From an uncultured Opitutales bacterium (GTDB lineage Bacteria; Verrucomicrobiota; Verrucomicrobiia; Opitutales; Intestinicryptomonadaceae), in assembly GCA_944389315.1 (NCBI GenBank), contig CALXLX010000003.1:1-64000 (forward strand): DNA of 64,000 nucleotides, given 5' to 3'. Position numbers and translations under genes: made by a program. Under the pieces are notes generated by a model. That model searched no databases, was not told where the DNA came from, and saw only the letters and a list, made by a program, of their open reading frames with translations. Shown one piece after another: positions 35,527 through 44,304 of the stretch. Position 1 is the first letter of the stretch; every line of letters begins with the position of its first letter.

Positions 35527-37354
35527 CTACACACAATCGCGCTTCAACCGCGTAAGAAGGAAAACTACAGAGGTGATGGTGGGTTCCGTGGGAATAGGCG
35601 GAAGCAATCCCATAAGAATCCAGTCGATGACAAACACCAAAACCTGCGACGTTGCCGCGTCTGTTGCTCAGTGCATACAGCTCGCCGAGGCGGGCTGCGA
35701 AATCATACGGCTGACGGCGCAGAACCTCGATGCGGCGCGCGCGCTTAAGGATATTTCAAAGCAGTTCCGTGCTGCGGGATTTTCAAATCCGCTGGTGGCG
35801 GACATACATTTTCTGCCGCAGACGGCAATGGAGGCGGTGGAGCATGTGGAAAAAATAAGGGTCAATCCCGGCAATTTCAGTGACAAGAAAAAAGCGGCCC
35901 CGGTGGAATACACGGACGCTCTCTACGCCGAGGAGCTCGACAAAGTCAGGGAAAAGTTCACTCCGCTGGTGCTGCGCTGCAAGGAGCTTGGCAGGGCGAT
36001 GAGAATAGGCACAAACCACGGGTCATTGTCGGACAGGATAGTCAGCCGCTACGGGGACACCTCTTTCGGAATGGTCGAGGCGGCACTCGAATTTGCCAGA
36101 ATCTGCGAGGACTTGAATTTTAAAAATCTCGTATTTTCCTTTAAGTCGAGCAACACGCGGGTGATGATAGACACCTACAGGCTTGCGGCGAAAATGATGG
36201 CCCAGGAAGGCATGAACTATCCGCTGCATTTGGGCGTCACGGAGGCGGGGTTCGGCAGGGACGCGCGCATAAAGAGCGCAATAGGCATAGGTTCCCTGCT
36301 GCTCGACGGCCTGGGAGACACAATACGCGTATCCCTGACGGAAGATCCCGTCGAGGAATTGCCCGTGGCCCGCGAGATAGCAAGGCTCGCGGCGCTTGCG
36401 GATTCTGACGAGCCCGTTTCGCAGACTCCCGAAGATATAGATTTCTACTCCTACAAGCGCAGGGCCTCAAACCTGGTGGAGGTATCTGACAAGGCTAAAG
36501 TTGGCGCGGGGACGCTTCCCGCAGTGGTGGAGATACTCGGAGAGGGCGCGAAGGCTTCTGGCTTAGCGGAGATAGCGGTTTCTAAGGCTCCGTCGGGAGA
36601 GCTGATTGGCGGCGGCCTTGTAATAAAAAAATACACTGCGGCCGACGCGGGACGGCTCGAGGAAGATCTGCGCTCCATGTCAGATAAGACCATAGCCGCG
36701 GAAATTTTCGCCGCGGACATAGACGCATTTGCTGAAATTTTGGGCAAGGCGCAAAAGCGGGTGCTTGTGGTTCCCGCGGCTCCCAGCGGGGCGGAACACG
36801 CGGTGGGCGAGGCCAGGAGGCTGGCGGCAAAGCTCGACAGCCTGAAAGTGGCGCCCCCGATTATGCTGCTTTTCGACTCGGAAAAGCTGATTGACAAAAA
36901 CGGCGATTTCGACTCTCGCCTTGACGAGGCGTCCATGTACCTGGGCTCCCTTCTGGCCGACGGCATTGGAGATTGCGTATGCGTCAACATTTCGGACGAC
37001 AACCTTGAAAACGCGAAAATAGCCCTCGACATTCTCCAGGGGGCGCGGGCGCGCAAGAGCAAGGCCGAATATATCGCCTGTCCAAGCTGTGGGCGGACTC
37101 TTTACAACATACAGGAGACTGCCGCGAAGATAAAGGCGCACACCGAGCACATGAAGGGCATAACCATAGGCATAATGGGCTGCATAGTAAACGGCCCCGG
37201 CGAGATGGCGGACGCCGACTACGGTTATGTGGGCGGGGCTCCGGGCAAGATAAATTTGTACAAGGCAAAAAAGTGCGTGGAGATGAACATTCCGCAGGAG
37301 GAGGCTTTGGAGCGGCTCCTGAAGCTGATAGAGGAGGATATGAAGAACCGCTGA
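35516..37354 (+). CDS. ispG: 4-hydroxy-3-methylbut-2-enyl diphosphate synthase, long form
   Basis: Reductive formation of HMBPP from MEcPP near the end of the MEP pathway. 612 residues, the three-domain form: an N-terminal TIM barrel (VGSVGIGGSNPIRIQSMTNTKT..., MRIGTNHGSLSDRI, YPLHLGVTEAGFGRDARIKSAIGIGSLLLDGLGDTIRVSLTEDP), a central insert of about 240 residues (roughly 290-510), and a C-terminal [4Fe-4S] domain with CPSCGRTLYN (C522, C525) and GCIVNGPGEMADADYGYVGG (C556 and catalytic Glu). The long form is known from plants, Chlamydiota and Bacteroidota. Overlaps rseP by 11 bases; last gene of the operon. Confidence 0.96.
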   Translation: MKNSYTQSRFNRVRRKTTEVMVGSVGIGGSNPIRIQSMTNTKTCDVAASVAQCIQLAEAGCEIIRLTAQNLDAARALKDISKQFRAAGFSNPLVADIHFLPQTAMEAVEHVEKIRVNPGNFSDKKKAAPVEYTDALYAEELDKVREKFTPLVLRCKELGRAMRIGTNHGSLSDRIVSRYGDTSFGMVEAALEFARICEDLNFKNLVFSFKSSNTRVMIDTYRLAAKMMAQEGMNYPLHLGVTEAGFGRDARIKSAIGIGSLLLDGLGDTIRVSLTEDPVEELPVAREIARLAALADSDEPVSQTPEDIDFYSYKRRASNLVEVSDKAKVGAGTLPAVVEILGEGAKASGLAEIAVSKAPSGELIGGGLVIKKYTAADAGRLEEDLRSMSDKTIAAEIFAADIDAFAEILGKAQKRVLVVPAAPSGAEHAVGEARRLAAKLDSLKVAPPIMLLFDSEKLIDKNGDFDSRLDEASMYLGSLLADGIGDCVCVNISDDNLENAKIALDILQGARARKSKAEYIACPSCGRTLYNIQETAAKIKAHTEHMKGITIGIMGCIVNGPGEMADADYGYVGGAPGKINLYKAKKCVEMNIPQEEALERLLKLIEEDMKNR

Positions 37355-37485
37355 ATGGAAAATTCGGCGTTTTAAAAATAAAGAGTTCTATATATGCGGA
37401 AAATGGGCGTAGTTTTCCGCATATTTTATGCATTGGGGGGCGCTTGCCGTTTGGGAGAGATGAGTTTTTCATAAAGGGGAGAAGA

Positions 37486-39249
37486 ATGGGTATAATAGCA
37501 GTGCTAAGAAAGTTGTCAGCAGCGGCGTCATGCCTTGCGTTTTGCGCCTGCGCGTTTGGAACCTCACTCAGAGTTGCCGATTTCGGCGCGGTGCCGGACG
37601 GGAAAACCTGCTCGCTAAAGGCGTTTTCAGAAGCGGTGAAATATGCGCGCAAAAACGGCGTAAAAGAGATACTATTGGACGCTGGAACCTACGTATTCAA
37701 GGTTGGAAATCTCGAAAAGAAAACCTGCATAAGCATACGGGACATAGACGGGCTTTCGCTGATAGGCCAGACAGACAAGAACGGCAATCCCGCAACGGTG
37801 CTTCTGCGCGAGTATGATTTTTCTGACAACGCCTCGGCAAAGCCCATTTTATGGGTGCATTCCTCGAAAAATTTCACTTTAAAAAATGTGGTTTTCGATA
37901 ATTTCCCGAGGTATTCGAGCGCGGCCGAAGTAGTCGAAGTGGACGAATCGGGGGTAAGCCTGAAAGTTTTGGAGGGCAACCCGCTCTTGGCAGGTACTCA
38001 TTTTTATTGCGCGAATCTTTGGGACCCAAACACCCGAATGCTGAAGCATGTAGAGAGCCTTACTTACGGGGGCGACGCCAAAACTGCGGAGTTTGAAGTA
38101 AAAATTTTAGACGCCAAAAAGGGCCTTGCGCGGCTCGATTCCCCAAAAATAGCGCAGAGGGTAAAAGTTGGCGACCTGGTAAGCTGGTGCTTCGGCTATA
38201 ACGGTATGCAGGTGTCGTTTGAAAAGTGCGACAATCTCTATGTGGAAAATGTGCATACCCTCAATGCCGTGGGCTTTTGCATGAATACGTCCGAGTCGGA
38301 AAATGTCCGCTCTAAAGGCGTAAAATTTACGGCGCCTGATAACCAGCTTATGGTATGCTCCCGCGACGCGTGGAAAAGCTATGCCAATACGGGAGAGGTC
38401 GTCATGGAGGACATGTTCATAGAGGGGGTGCGTTGGGACGGCCAGAATGCGCACGGCACATTTCTTAAGGTCGCGGAAATCTCCGGGGAGTATGGTATGG
38501 TTCTTCTCAAATATAAGGGAGGCTGGCCCTCCGAGCTTAAGGCAAGCTCAAAAATAGGCTTTATGATTCAACCGTCAAAAGAGATTGTTCTCACCGTCGA
38601 AAGCGTAGAAATGTTCATGGATTCTAAACGCAGGCCCAATTATATCGTCAAGTTCAGGGAGAAAATTCCGCCAGAAATAGGCAAGGGGGTCATATGCAAC
38701 GTCTATGCGTGGACTTTCGGCTCGTACAGAGTCTCAAATTGCACATTTAAAAATATCGCCGGCAGCCCAGGCATTTTAAGAAACGCAAACGCCATATACG
38801 AAGGGTGCAGGTTTATAAACGTAATGTACCCGCTCCTTGTCGGCGGAGCTTTAAACGAGGGGGAAGGCATAGTTCCGCGCGACGTGGAGATAAGGAATTG
38901 CGAGTTTGTATCGTCTGGGTGGATATTCAGGCAGGGAGCCTACGGTTGCGTGGCTCTAAGAAGCTCTAAGCCGCAGGAGAAATATGATTACGACAAAAAT
39001 TACAGGAAACTTTCCGGAGAACCCTATTTTTATATGCGGAACATAAAAATAACTGGAAACACCTTTAAGGATTCTAAAATAGGCATAAGCTCGGAGGGAG
39101 TGGACAGGCTTGAAATAACGGGCAACACCTTCATAAACGTAGAGACCCCCGTGTTGCAAAGCGGAAATAAAAACGTCCTGATTTCTGGCAACGCCATCAG
39201 GCAAGAGGCGAGGGGCGAGGCGAGCACTGCCGCGCCATATGCGCCCTAA
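37486..39249 (+). CDS. Secreted right-handed beta-helix (pectate-lyase-superfamily) protein
   Basis: A 587-residue exported protein. It has a signal peptide (IIAVLRKLSAAASCLAFCACAFG), then LRVADFGAVPDGKTCSLKAFSEAV, the typical opening of pectate_lyase_3/GH28-like helices. Repeated strand units follow (FTLKNVVFDNF, LYVENVHTLNAVG, YRVSNCTFKNIAG, IRNCEFVSSGW, IKITGNTFKDS, LEITGNTFINV, VLISGNAIRQ). Catalytic residues cannot be assigned, so it may be a polysaccharide lyase, hydrolase or sugar-binding helix. The start at 37486 is supported by AAGGGGAG and by the signal peptide; the frame is open back into ispG (37273), but that part is spurious. A sulfatase follows 98 bases later. Confidence 0.85.
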   Translation: MGIIAVLRKLSAAASCLAFCACAFGTSLRVADFGAVPDGKTCSLKAFSEAVKYARKNGVKEILLDAGTYVFKVGNLEKKTCISIRDIDGLSLIGQTDKNGNPATVLLREYDFSDNASAKPILWVHSSKNFTLKNVVFDNFPRYSSAAEVVEVDESGVSLKVLEGNPLLAGTHFYCANLWDPNTRMLKHVESLTYGGDAKTAEFEVKILDAKKGLARLDSPKIAQRVKVGDLVSWCFGYNGMQVSFEKCDNLYVENVHTLNAVGFCMNTSESENVRSKGVKFTAPDNQLMVCSRDAWKSYANTGEVVMEDMFIEGVRWDGQNAHGTFLKVAEISGEYGMVLLKYKGGWPSELKASSKIGFMIQPSKEIVLTVESVEMFMDSKRRPNYIVKFREKIPPEIGKGVICNVYAWTFGSYRVSNCTFKNIAGSPGILRNANAIYEGCRFINVMYPLLVGGALNEGEGIVPRDVEIRNCEFVSSGWIFRQGAYGCVALRSSKPQEKYDYDKNYRKLSGEPYFYMRNIKITGNTFKDSKIGISSEGVDRLEITGNTFINVETPVLQSGNKNVLISGNAIRQEARGEASTAAPYAP

Positions 39250-39347
39250 GCGCGTGCCCGTTTTTGTGCTTTTTACCCCCACCGCCGGGGCGCACGGGCG
39301 GCGGGGCAGGGGCTTTTTTAGGCATATTGGTGTTGACCCGCCAAGCT

Positions 39348-40874
39348 ATGAAAATATCCTCACAAGGCATGATGCGGATATTTATATCGGTTTTTTCGCT
39401 GTTTTTGGCCTCGCACATATGCGGCGCGCAGGAGCCCGGAGAAATGCGGGACGGCAGGCCCAACATACTGTTTATAATCGCCGACGATTGGGGCAGGCAT
39501 GCAAAGTCCTACGGAACGGGCGAATGGATAAACATGCCAGCCTTCGACAGAGTCGCTTCGGAGGGCATACTTTTCAATAACTGCTTTACTTCCAATCCCA
39601 AATGCGCGCCGTGCAGGGCGAGCATAACAACGGGAAGAAACACTTGGCAGCTTAAGGAGGGCGTGCAGCATTTCGGCCCTTGGCCCAAAGAGTTTATAAC
39701 CTACGCGGACATTCTTGAAAAGAACGGCTACCATGTAGGCTTTACGGGCAAAGGCTGGGCTCCGGGAGACTTTAAAGTTGCGGGCAGAAAATACAATCCG
39801 GCGGGCAGGGCATATAACAAATTTAAGCGCGACACCCCCGCAAAATACATAAACGCAAACGACTATTCCCGCAATTTCATAGAATTTTTCATGAAGGAAC
39901 GGCCAAAGGGCAAGCCATTCTGCTTCTGGCTGGGATTCACGGAACCCCACCGTCCTTACGAGGACGGCGCGGGAATAAGGGCGGGAATGGATATGTCAAA
40001 AGTTAAGGTTCCCGGATATTATCCCGATTGCGACATAGTGCGTTCGGACATTTTGGATTACGCGTTTGAGGCCCAATATGCGGATTCCCATGTTCAGAAG
40101 GTTTTGGAATATCTCGAAAAGACGGGTGAGATAGACAATACCCTCGTCGTCTATACTTCGGACCACGGCATGCCTTTCCCGAGGGCGAAAGGGCAGATCT
40201 TCGACCACGGGTACCATATACCATTGGCGGTAATGTGGGGGAAGAACATTCCCTGCCCGAGGAAGGACGACACCTTCATAAATGTCAGGGACTTCGCCCC
40301 GACATTCTTGGAGCTTGCGGGCGTGCCTAAACATTCTCAGATGACAGGCAAGAGCTTTTTGCATCTGCTCAAGTCAAAAAATCCCGTAAAACCCGACAAA
40401 GACCAGTTTATGCTCATAGGCAAGGAGCGCCACGATCTCGGGCGCCCCGGCAACGAGGGCTATCCCGTAAGGGCGATAAGGACTGATAGATATTTGCTCG
40501 TGCGCAATTACGAGCCAAACCGCTGGCCGGCGGGAAATCCGGAAACCGGATACAGAAACTGCGACGATAGTCCCACCAAAACCCTGCTGCTTTCAAATTT
40601 CGACAAATATTACAATCTCTCCTTCGGAAAACGCCCGGAATTTATGCTATACGACATAATATCCGACGAAGATTGCATAAACAATCTGGCGGGCAACCCC
40701 GAATATGCAAGCGTTCTAAAGGAGCTAAAGGAGCGGCTGCAAAAGGAGCTTGAAAAGGACGGGGATTTCCGCGCTTTGGGAGAGGATACGTCGTGGACGG
40801 ACAAAGTCCCGTGGACTGCAAAGCAGGAAAAGGGCTCATGGCGCCAGTGGACGGAAAATTCCGAAAATCGATGA
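39348..40874 (+). CDS. Secreted type I (S1) sulfatase
   Basis: A 508-residue exported sulfatase. The signal peptide lies in MMRIFISVFSLFLASHICG. Metal-site motif RPNILFIIADDWGRHAKSYG, then PKCAPCRASITTGRNTW, where the first Cys (near residue 86) is the formylglycine precursor of the C-x-P-x-R motif. Further landmarks: HVGFTGKGW, WLGFTEPHRPYEDG, VVYTSDHGMPFPRAKGQ (metal-binding Asp-His) and YHIPLAVMW. It needs an anaerobic or aerobic maturase, not seen here. Removes sulfate esters from mucin, glycosaminoglycan or algal glycans; the subfamily is undetermined. The start could also be 39369 or 39372; the frame is open from 39264 without signal-peptide character. Confidence 0.93.
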   Translation: MKISSQGMMRIFISVFSLFLASHICGAQEPGEMRDGRPNILFIIADDWGRHAKSYGTGEWINMPAFDRVASEGILFNNCFTSNPKCAPCRASITTGRNTWQLKEGVQHFGPWPKEFITYADILEKNGYHVGFTGKGWAPGDFKVAGRKYNPAGRAYNKFKRDTPAKYINANDYSRNFIEFFMKERPKGKPFCFWLGFTEPHRPYEDGAGIRAGMDMSKVKVPGYYPDCDIVRSDILDYAFEAQYADSHVQKVLEYLEKTGEIDNTLVVYTSDHGMPFPRAKGQIFDHGYHIPLAVMWGKNIPCPRKDDTFINVRDFAPTFLELAGVPKHSQMTGKSFLHLLKSKNPVKPDKDQFMLIGKERHDLGRPGNEGYPVRAIRTDRYLLVRNYEPNRWPAGNPETGYRNCDDSPTKTLLLSNFDKYYNLSFGKRPEFMLYDIISDEDCINNLAGNPEYASVLKELKERLQKELEKDGDFRALGEDTSWTDKVPWTAKQEKGSWRQWTENSENR

Positions 40875-40941
40875 CTCGGAGATCCGCAATATCCCAATAA
40901 AGCAATTTTGTACTCATGCTAAAAGATGGATTTTCCCCGAT

Positions 40942-41441
40942 ATGAAAAAAGGTTTTAACCTTTACCATTATTACATTCATATCCGCGGCTTTCATACAAT
41001 ATTGCTTGAATCTCCATCTCTAAAGGGGGCGCATGTAAGAATTGTAAACCACCAAAATCCGCTTGCGGGCCTATTCGTAAAGATAGACAAGACGTCGACG
41101 GCCTCTAATGTTCTTTGTACGAACAGAAATTAGTATTACAAGTACAGGGCTGCCGACGGAACTCAGACTTCGGACATTCCTAAGGAGCTTCCCGGGTGCA
41201 AATATTATTTGCTCCCTGTTGGGGAAAAGCTTTCGTATGAAGTTCTCTCGGACGGCGAACTCTACGCCATTACTCCATGCAACCCTTTGTGCGCCAAACT
41301 CCCGATTTGGAGAAGATAGGATTCCGCAGGGCAGCCGGGGTTGATCCTTTTAGGCTTTTCGACCCGAAGGGGGAAACCTCAGCCGCCCTTTAGGTTAGCG
41401 AAGCAAAGAAGGGCGACAAGTTCGACACTCCCTGGCAATGA
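40942..41441 (+). pseudogene. Decayed secreted-protein gene
   Basis: Between the sulfatase and xerC lie pieces of one reading frame that still look coding but are split. ATG at 40942, then a signal-peptide-like stretch in the +1 frame (VLTFTIITFISAAF). Next, SPSLKGAHVRIVNHQNPLAGLFVKIDKTS in frame with the ATG, an in-frame TAG at 41131-41133, then YYKYRAADGTQTSDIPKELPGCKYYLLPVGEKLSYEVLSDGELYAITP in the same frame. A shift near 41277 continues as FVRQTPDLEKIGFRRAAGVDPFRLFDPKGETSAAL, followed by TAG and VSEAKKGDKFDTPWQ with a TGA at 41439-41441. At least two indels and two nonsense codons indicate a pseudogene. The parent family is not recognised. Confidence 0.65.
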
Positions 41442-41473
41442 CGCCCCATGCGGGAATAGAGTTCCTCTTTCCC

Positions 41474-42433
41474 TTATGCCCTCGGATGCGCCTTTAGGTA
41501 GGTCTGCTTTAGCTGGCGCATGTCGAGGTGGGTGTATATCTGCGTGCTCGAAAGGCTCGCGTGGCCGAGCAGCTCCTGCAATACGCGCAAGTCCATCCCG
41601 GCGTTTAAAAGATGAGTTGCGTAGGAATGCCTTATCTTGTGCGGCGTGATGTTTATGGGAAGATTCGCCCGAAGGAGATATTCGCGCAGGCGGCGCTGTA
41701 TCCGGCGCGGATACATGGCTGTTCCCCTCGGCGTTGTAAGTATATACGCCTTAGGCGACGTATCTTTTGCGTAGCTTTGCCTCCAGAGTTTCAATAGCGC
41801 AAGGGCTTGCTCGCCGAAAGGGCAAAATCTGACCTTTGAGCCTTTTCCCGTTATGCGGGCAACGCCGTTTGTAAAATCTATATTTCCCCATTTTAGCGAG
41901 CATAGTTCGCTGACGCGGAAACCCGCCCCGTAGAGAAGCTCAAAACAGAGGCTGTCGCACATGGCCTCCCTGTCTGACAGCTTGCCGTCGTCCTCAAGAT
42001 GCTTGGGCTCCGAGAGCAGCTTGGGCATCTGGTCGACATTTAAAAATACGGGCAGGCCCTTTTCAAGCTTCGGCAGCTTAAGCGTCTCAAAGGGATTTTC
42101 CCGCGCTATGTTCTCCCTGATGAGAAATTTGTAAAACGACCTGAGCGCCGATATGCGGTTGTGTATGCTGCGCCTGCTCTTCCCCGAATTTGAAAGATAT
42201 GCAAGGTAGTTCTTCGCCAGAATCTTGCTTACACGGCAGATGTCGCCCGAGAAAAACTCGTTGTCCTTAAGCCATTCCCGCCAATGCAGGACAGAGCGGG
42301 AGTAGGAATCGAGCGTGTGGGCGGAATACCTCCGCTGGGTCTTTATCCAGTCGAAAAATTTTTCAATTCCGTCTTCTCCGGCACCATCGGGCCCGGCGCG
42401 CTCCTCGCTGTGGTTTAGCACATTTTTTGCCAT
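41474..42433 (-). CDS. xerC: Tyrosine recombinase XerC
   Basis: Site-specific recombinase that, with XerD, resolves chromosome dimers at dif. 319 residues. N-terminal SAM-like core-binding domain (FFDWIKTQRRYSAHTLDSYSRSVLHW) and catalytic domain with the full set: Arg in LLYGAGFRVSELCSL (near 172), Lys in ITGKGSKVRFCPF, H-x-x-R in ITPHKIRHSYATHLL (near 268-271), His in LLGHASLSSTQIYTH and the nucleophile Tyr there. The standard vertical-inheritance context (aroE, pilD, yggS) and the XerC-type ends argue against a phage integrase. Starts 3 bases after pilD; last gene of the minus-strand operon. Confidence 0.93.
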   Translation of the reverse strand: MAKNVLNHSEERAGPDGAGEDGIEKFFDWIKTQRRYSAHTLDSYSRSVLHWREWLKDNEFFSGDICRVSKILAKNYLAYLSNSGKSRRSIHNRISALRSFYKFLIRENIARENPFETLKLPKLEKGLPVFLNVDQMPKLLSEPKHLEDDGKLSDREAMCDSLCFELLYGAGFRVSELCSLKWGNIDFTNGVARITGKGSKVRFCPFGEQALALLKLWRQSYAKDTSPKAYILTTPRGTAMYPRRIQRRLREYLLRANLPINITPHKIRHSYATHLLNAGMDLRVLQELLGHASLSSTQIYTHLDMRQLKQTYLKAHPRA

Positions 42434-42436
42434 GCC

Positions 42437-43390
42437 TTATTCAAAGAGTTTGGACGCGAAAGACGTCAGATATTCCCTCACAAAATCGGACAAAAACATA
42501 TAGTATATAAGCCCGCCCATACACAGCCACGGCCCGAAGGGTATCATGCCGTCGTCCTCGGATTCATCGGCAGAAAGGGCGCCCTCGTTTGTGTTCTTTG
42601 CTTCCTCTTTGCCCTCTTTCGCCCCGGATTTTGACAATCCGCATTTTTCCAGCGCGGCCTTGAAAAGCATGTACGGCACCACGAGCACGCAGCCTATCAC
42701 TGACCCGCCAAATATTGCAAAAAGCGCCCCCTGCCAGCCGCAGAAAGCCCCTATGCAGCCGATTAGCACAACGTCGCCTTCGCCCATGGCCTCCCTCTTA
42801 AACAAGACTTCCGCGCAAAGGCGTATCCAATACAAAAGTCCGGATCCGACCGCCACCCCAACAACCGATACAATAAGAGACTTTATCATGGATATAAAAT
42901 AGGGGTATCCGTCCATATAGGCGTCTTGAACTTGGGGGAAGGCAAATGATATAAGACCTCCCGCAATACAGCCGCCCACTGTGACAACGTCCGGCAAAGA
43001 GAGCGTATCGGCGTCTATGAATGTGCAGACTATCATAATCGATGCAAAAACCGCGCCGAATAGCGCCTTGGGCAGAGGGAGGCACAGGGCCATGCACAGA
43101 AAGACGCACGCTGTGATTAACTCTATTGCGCTATATCTAAAGGAAAATTTCGCCCCGCAGCAGCGCGCCCTGCCGCGCAATATAAACCAGCTTAGAATGG
43201 GGATATTGTCGTACCAGGCTATCTTTGCGCCGCAGGAGAAACAGTGCGAGGGCGGCGATACTATGGACATCCCCCTCGGCAGGCGCAATATGCACACGTT
43301 TAGAAAAGAGCCGACTATCGCGCCGAATATGAAAAATACCGACGGGATGAACCACGGGAAAGCGTCTGTAAATGTCTGCATATTTTGCAT
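42437..43390 (-). CDS. pilD: Prepilin leader peptidase / N-methyltransferase
   Basis: Cleaves and N-methylates type IV pilin and type II secretion pseudopilin leaders in the inner membrane. 317 residues, about eight helices. N-terminal methylase-like region GAIVGSFLNVCILRLPRGMSIVSPPSHCFSCGAKIAWYDNIPILSW; catalytic aspartates in CTFIDADTLSLPDVV and EAMGEGDVVLIGCIGAF (GxGD). The second half of the usual zinc site (C-x2-C) reads RARCCGAKFS, so one Cys is displaced. A long hydrophilic, acidic insert (GLSKSGAKEGKEEAKNTNEG..., about residues 250-280) lies before the last helix. No pilin genes are in the window. 4 bases after aroE, 3 before xerC. Confidence 0.92.
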   Translation of the reverse strand: MQNMQTFTDAFPWFIPSVFFIFGAIVGSFLNVCILRLPRGMSIVSPPSHCFSCGAKIAWYDNIPILSWFILRGRARCCGAKFSFRYSAIELITACVFLCMALCLPLPKALFGAVFASIMIVCTFIDADTLSLPDVVTVGGCIAGGLISFAFPQVQDAYMDGYPYFISMIKSLIVSVVGVAVGSGLLYWIRLCAEVLFKREAMGEGDVVLIGCIGAFCGWQGALFAIFGGSVIGCVLVVPYMLFKAALEKCGLSKSGAKEGKEEAKNTNEGALSADESEDDGMIPFGPWLCMGGLIYYMFLSDFVREYLTSFASKLFE

Positions 43391-43394
43391 GCCG

Positions 43395-44300
43395 CTACCT
43401 TGGCGAAGCGTTCTCTTTGAGGGCCCGCACCATAATGTCTCCGAGAGGGGGCATTCCCGTCCATATAGAAAGGCTCTTTGCCCCCTGCCATGCGAGCATC
43501 GACAACCCGGAAGCCGCGCGCAGCCCGTTTTTGCGCGCGTCTTTTACAGACGGGGTTTCGTCTCCGGCGATGTAGGGCATATCCAAGAATACGGCTCCTT
43601 TGGGGGCTGTGGAAAAGTCCGCCACGGAAGGATCCGTGCCCTTAAGCCCGACCGCCGCGGCGTTTACTATTATCAAATCTTCCGGCAATCCCTCCGGAAA
43701 ACGCCCGCGGAAAATCGCGCAGGAACAATCCAGCCCGTTTGCGCGCATGTCCGAGGCGAGCTTTTCCATGCGCTCGCTGCTCCTGTTGAATATGCGTATC
43801 CTGGCTCCCTTGAGCGCCGCGTAGAACGCCGCCGCCCGCGCAGCGCCGCCTGCGCCGATTATCGCCACGTCCGAATCCTCAAAACCCCTAGAAAACTCCG
43901 CGCCCAATGCGGCCTCAAGCCCGTAGCCGTCCGTGTTGGAGCCGCGCCACATTCCGTATTGCGTCAGAGAAAACGTGTTGCACGCGCCCATGAGCCGCGC
44001 GTCGGGATCCGTCTCGTCGGCGAGCTGCGCGGCTGTCAGCTTGTGGGGCACGGTGAAATTTATCCCGATAAAATTCTTCGCCTTGAAAATGGGAAGAGCC
44101 TCGGCGATTTCCTCGGGCCTTAAACGAAACTTCAAATATTTCCATTCGGCGAATTTTTCATCCGTTTTCGCCAAATATTTCAAAGCCGCGTTATGCATTA
44201 GCGGACTCAGCGAATGTGCTATGGGGTCTCCCACAACGCATAGGTTTGCAGGCCCGAAATCGAGCCTTCTTAAGTCTTCAATCGTGTATTCCGTCTGCAT
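43395..44300 (-). CDS. aroE: Shikimate dehydrogenase
   Basis: Reduces 3-dehydroshikimate with NADPH in aromatic amino-acid synthesis. 301 residues. Substrate domain: CVVGDPIAHSLSPLMHNAAL, GINFTVPHKLTAAQLADE (catalytic Lys), ACNTFSLTQYG and GSNTDGYGLEAAL (catalytic Asp). NADP domain: VAIIGAGGAARAAAFYAAL followed by IRIFNRSSERMEKLA, the NRxxxR phosphate motif. C-terminal GLSMLAWQGAKSLSIWTG. Starts 4 bases after yggS, so they are one transcription unit. Confidence 0.96.
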   Translation of the reverse strand: MQTEYTIEDLRRLDFGPANLCVVGDPIAHSLSPLMHNAALKYLAKTDEKFAEWKYLKFRLRPEEIAEALPIFKAKNFIGINFTVPHKLTAAQLADETDPDARLMGACNTFSLTQYGMWRGSNTDGYGLEAALGAEFSRGFEDSDVAIIGAGGAARAAAFYAALKGARIRIFNRSSERMEKLASDMRANGLDCSCAIFRGRFPEGLPEDLIIVNAAAVGLKGTDPSVADFSTAPKGAVFLDMPYIAGDETPSVKDARKNGLRAASGLSMLAWQGAKSLSIWTGMPPLGDIMVRALKENASPR

Positions 44301-44304
44301 GCGT

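Noticed and set aside
37273-37485. Extended start of the beta-helix protein inside ispG
   Set aside because: The 71 extra residues are out of frame with ispG, lack a signal peptide, and the ATG at 37486 has a good Shine-Dalgarno.
40750-41133. A 127-codon plus-strand frame overlapping the sulfatase 3' end
   Set aside because: Its first part is an out-of-frame overlap of the sulfatase; only the portion after 40942 has protein-like sequence, and that is described as part of the pseudogene.
41474-42433. xerC as an integrase marking a mobile element
   Set aside because: It sits at the end of a yggS-aroE-pilD operon, has XerC length and motifs, and there are no flanking repeats, tRNA or phage genes.
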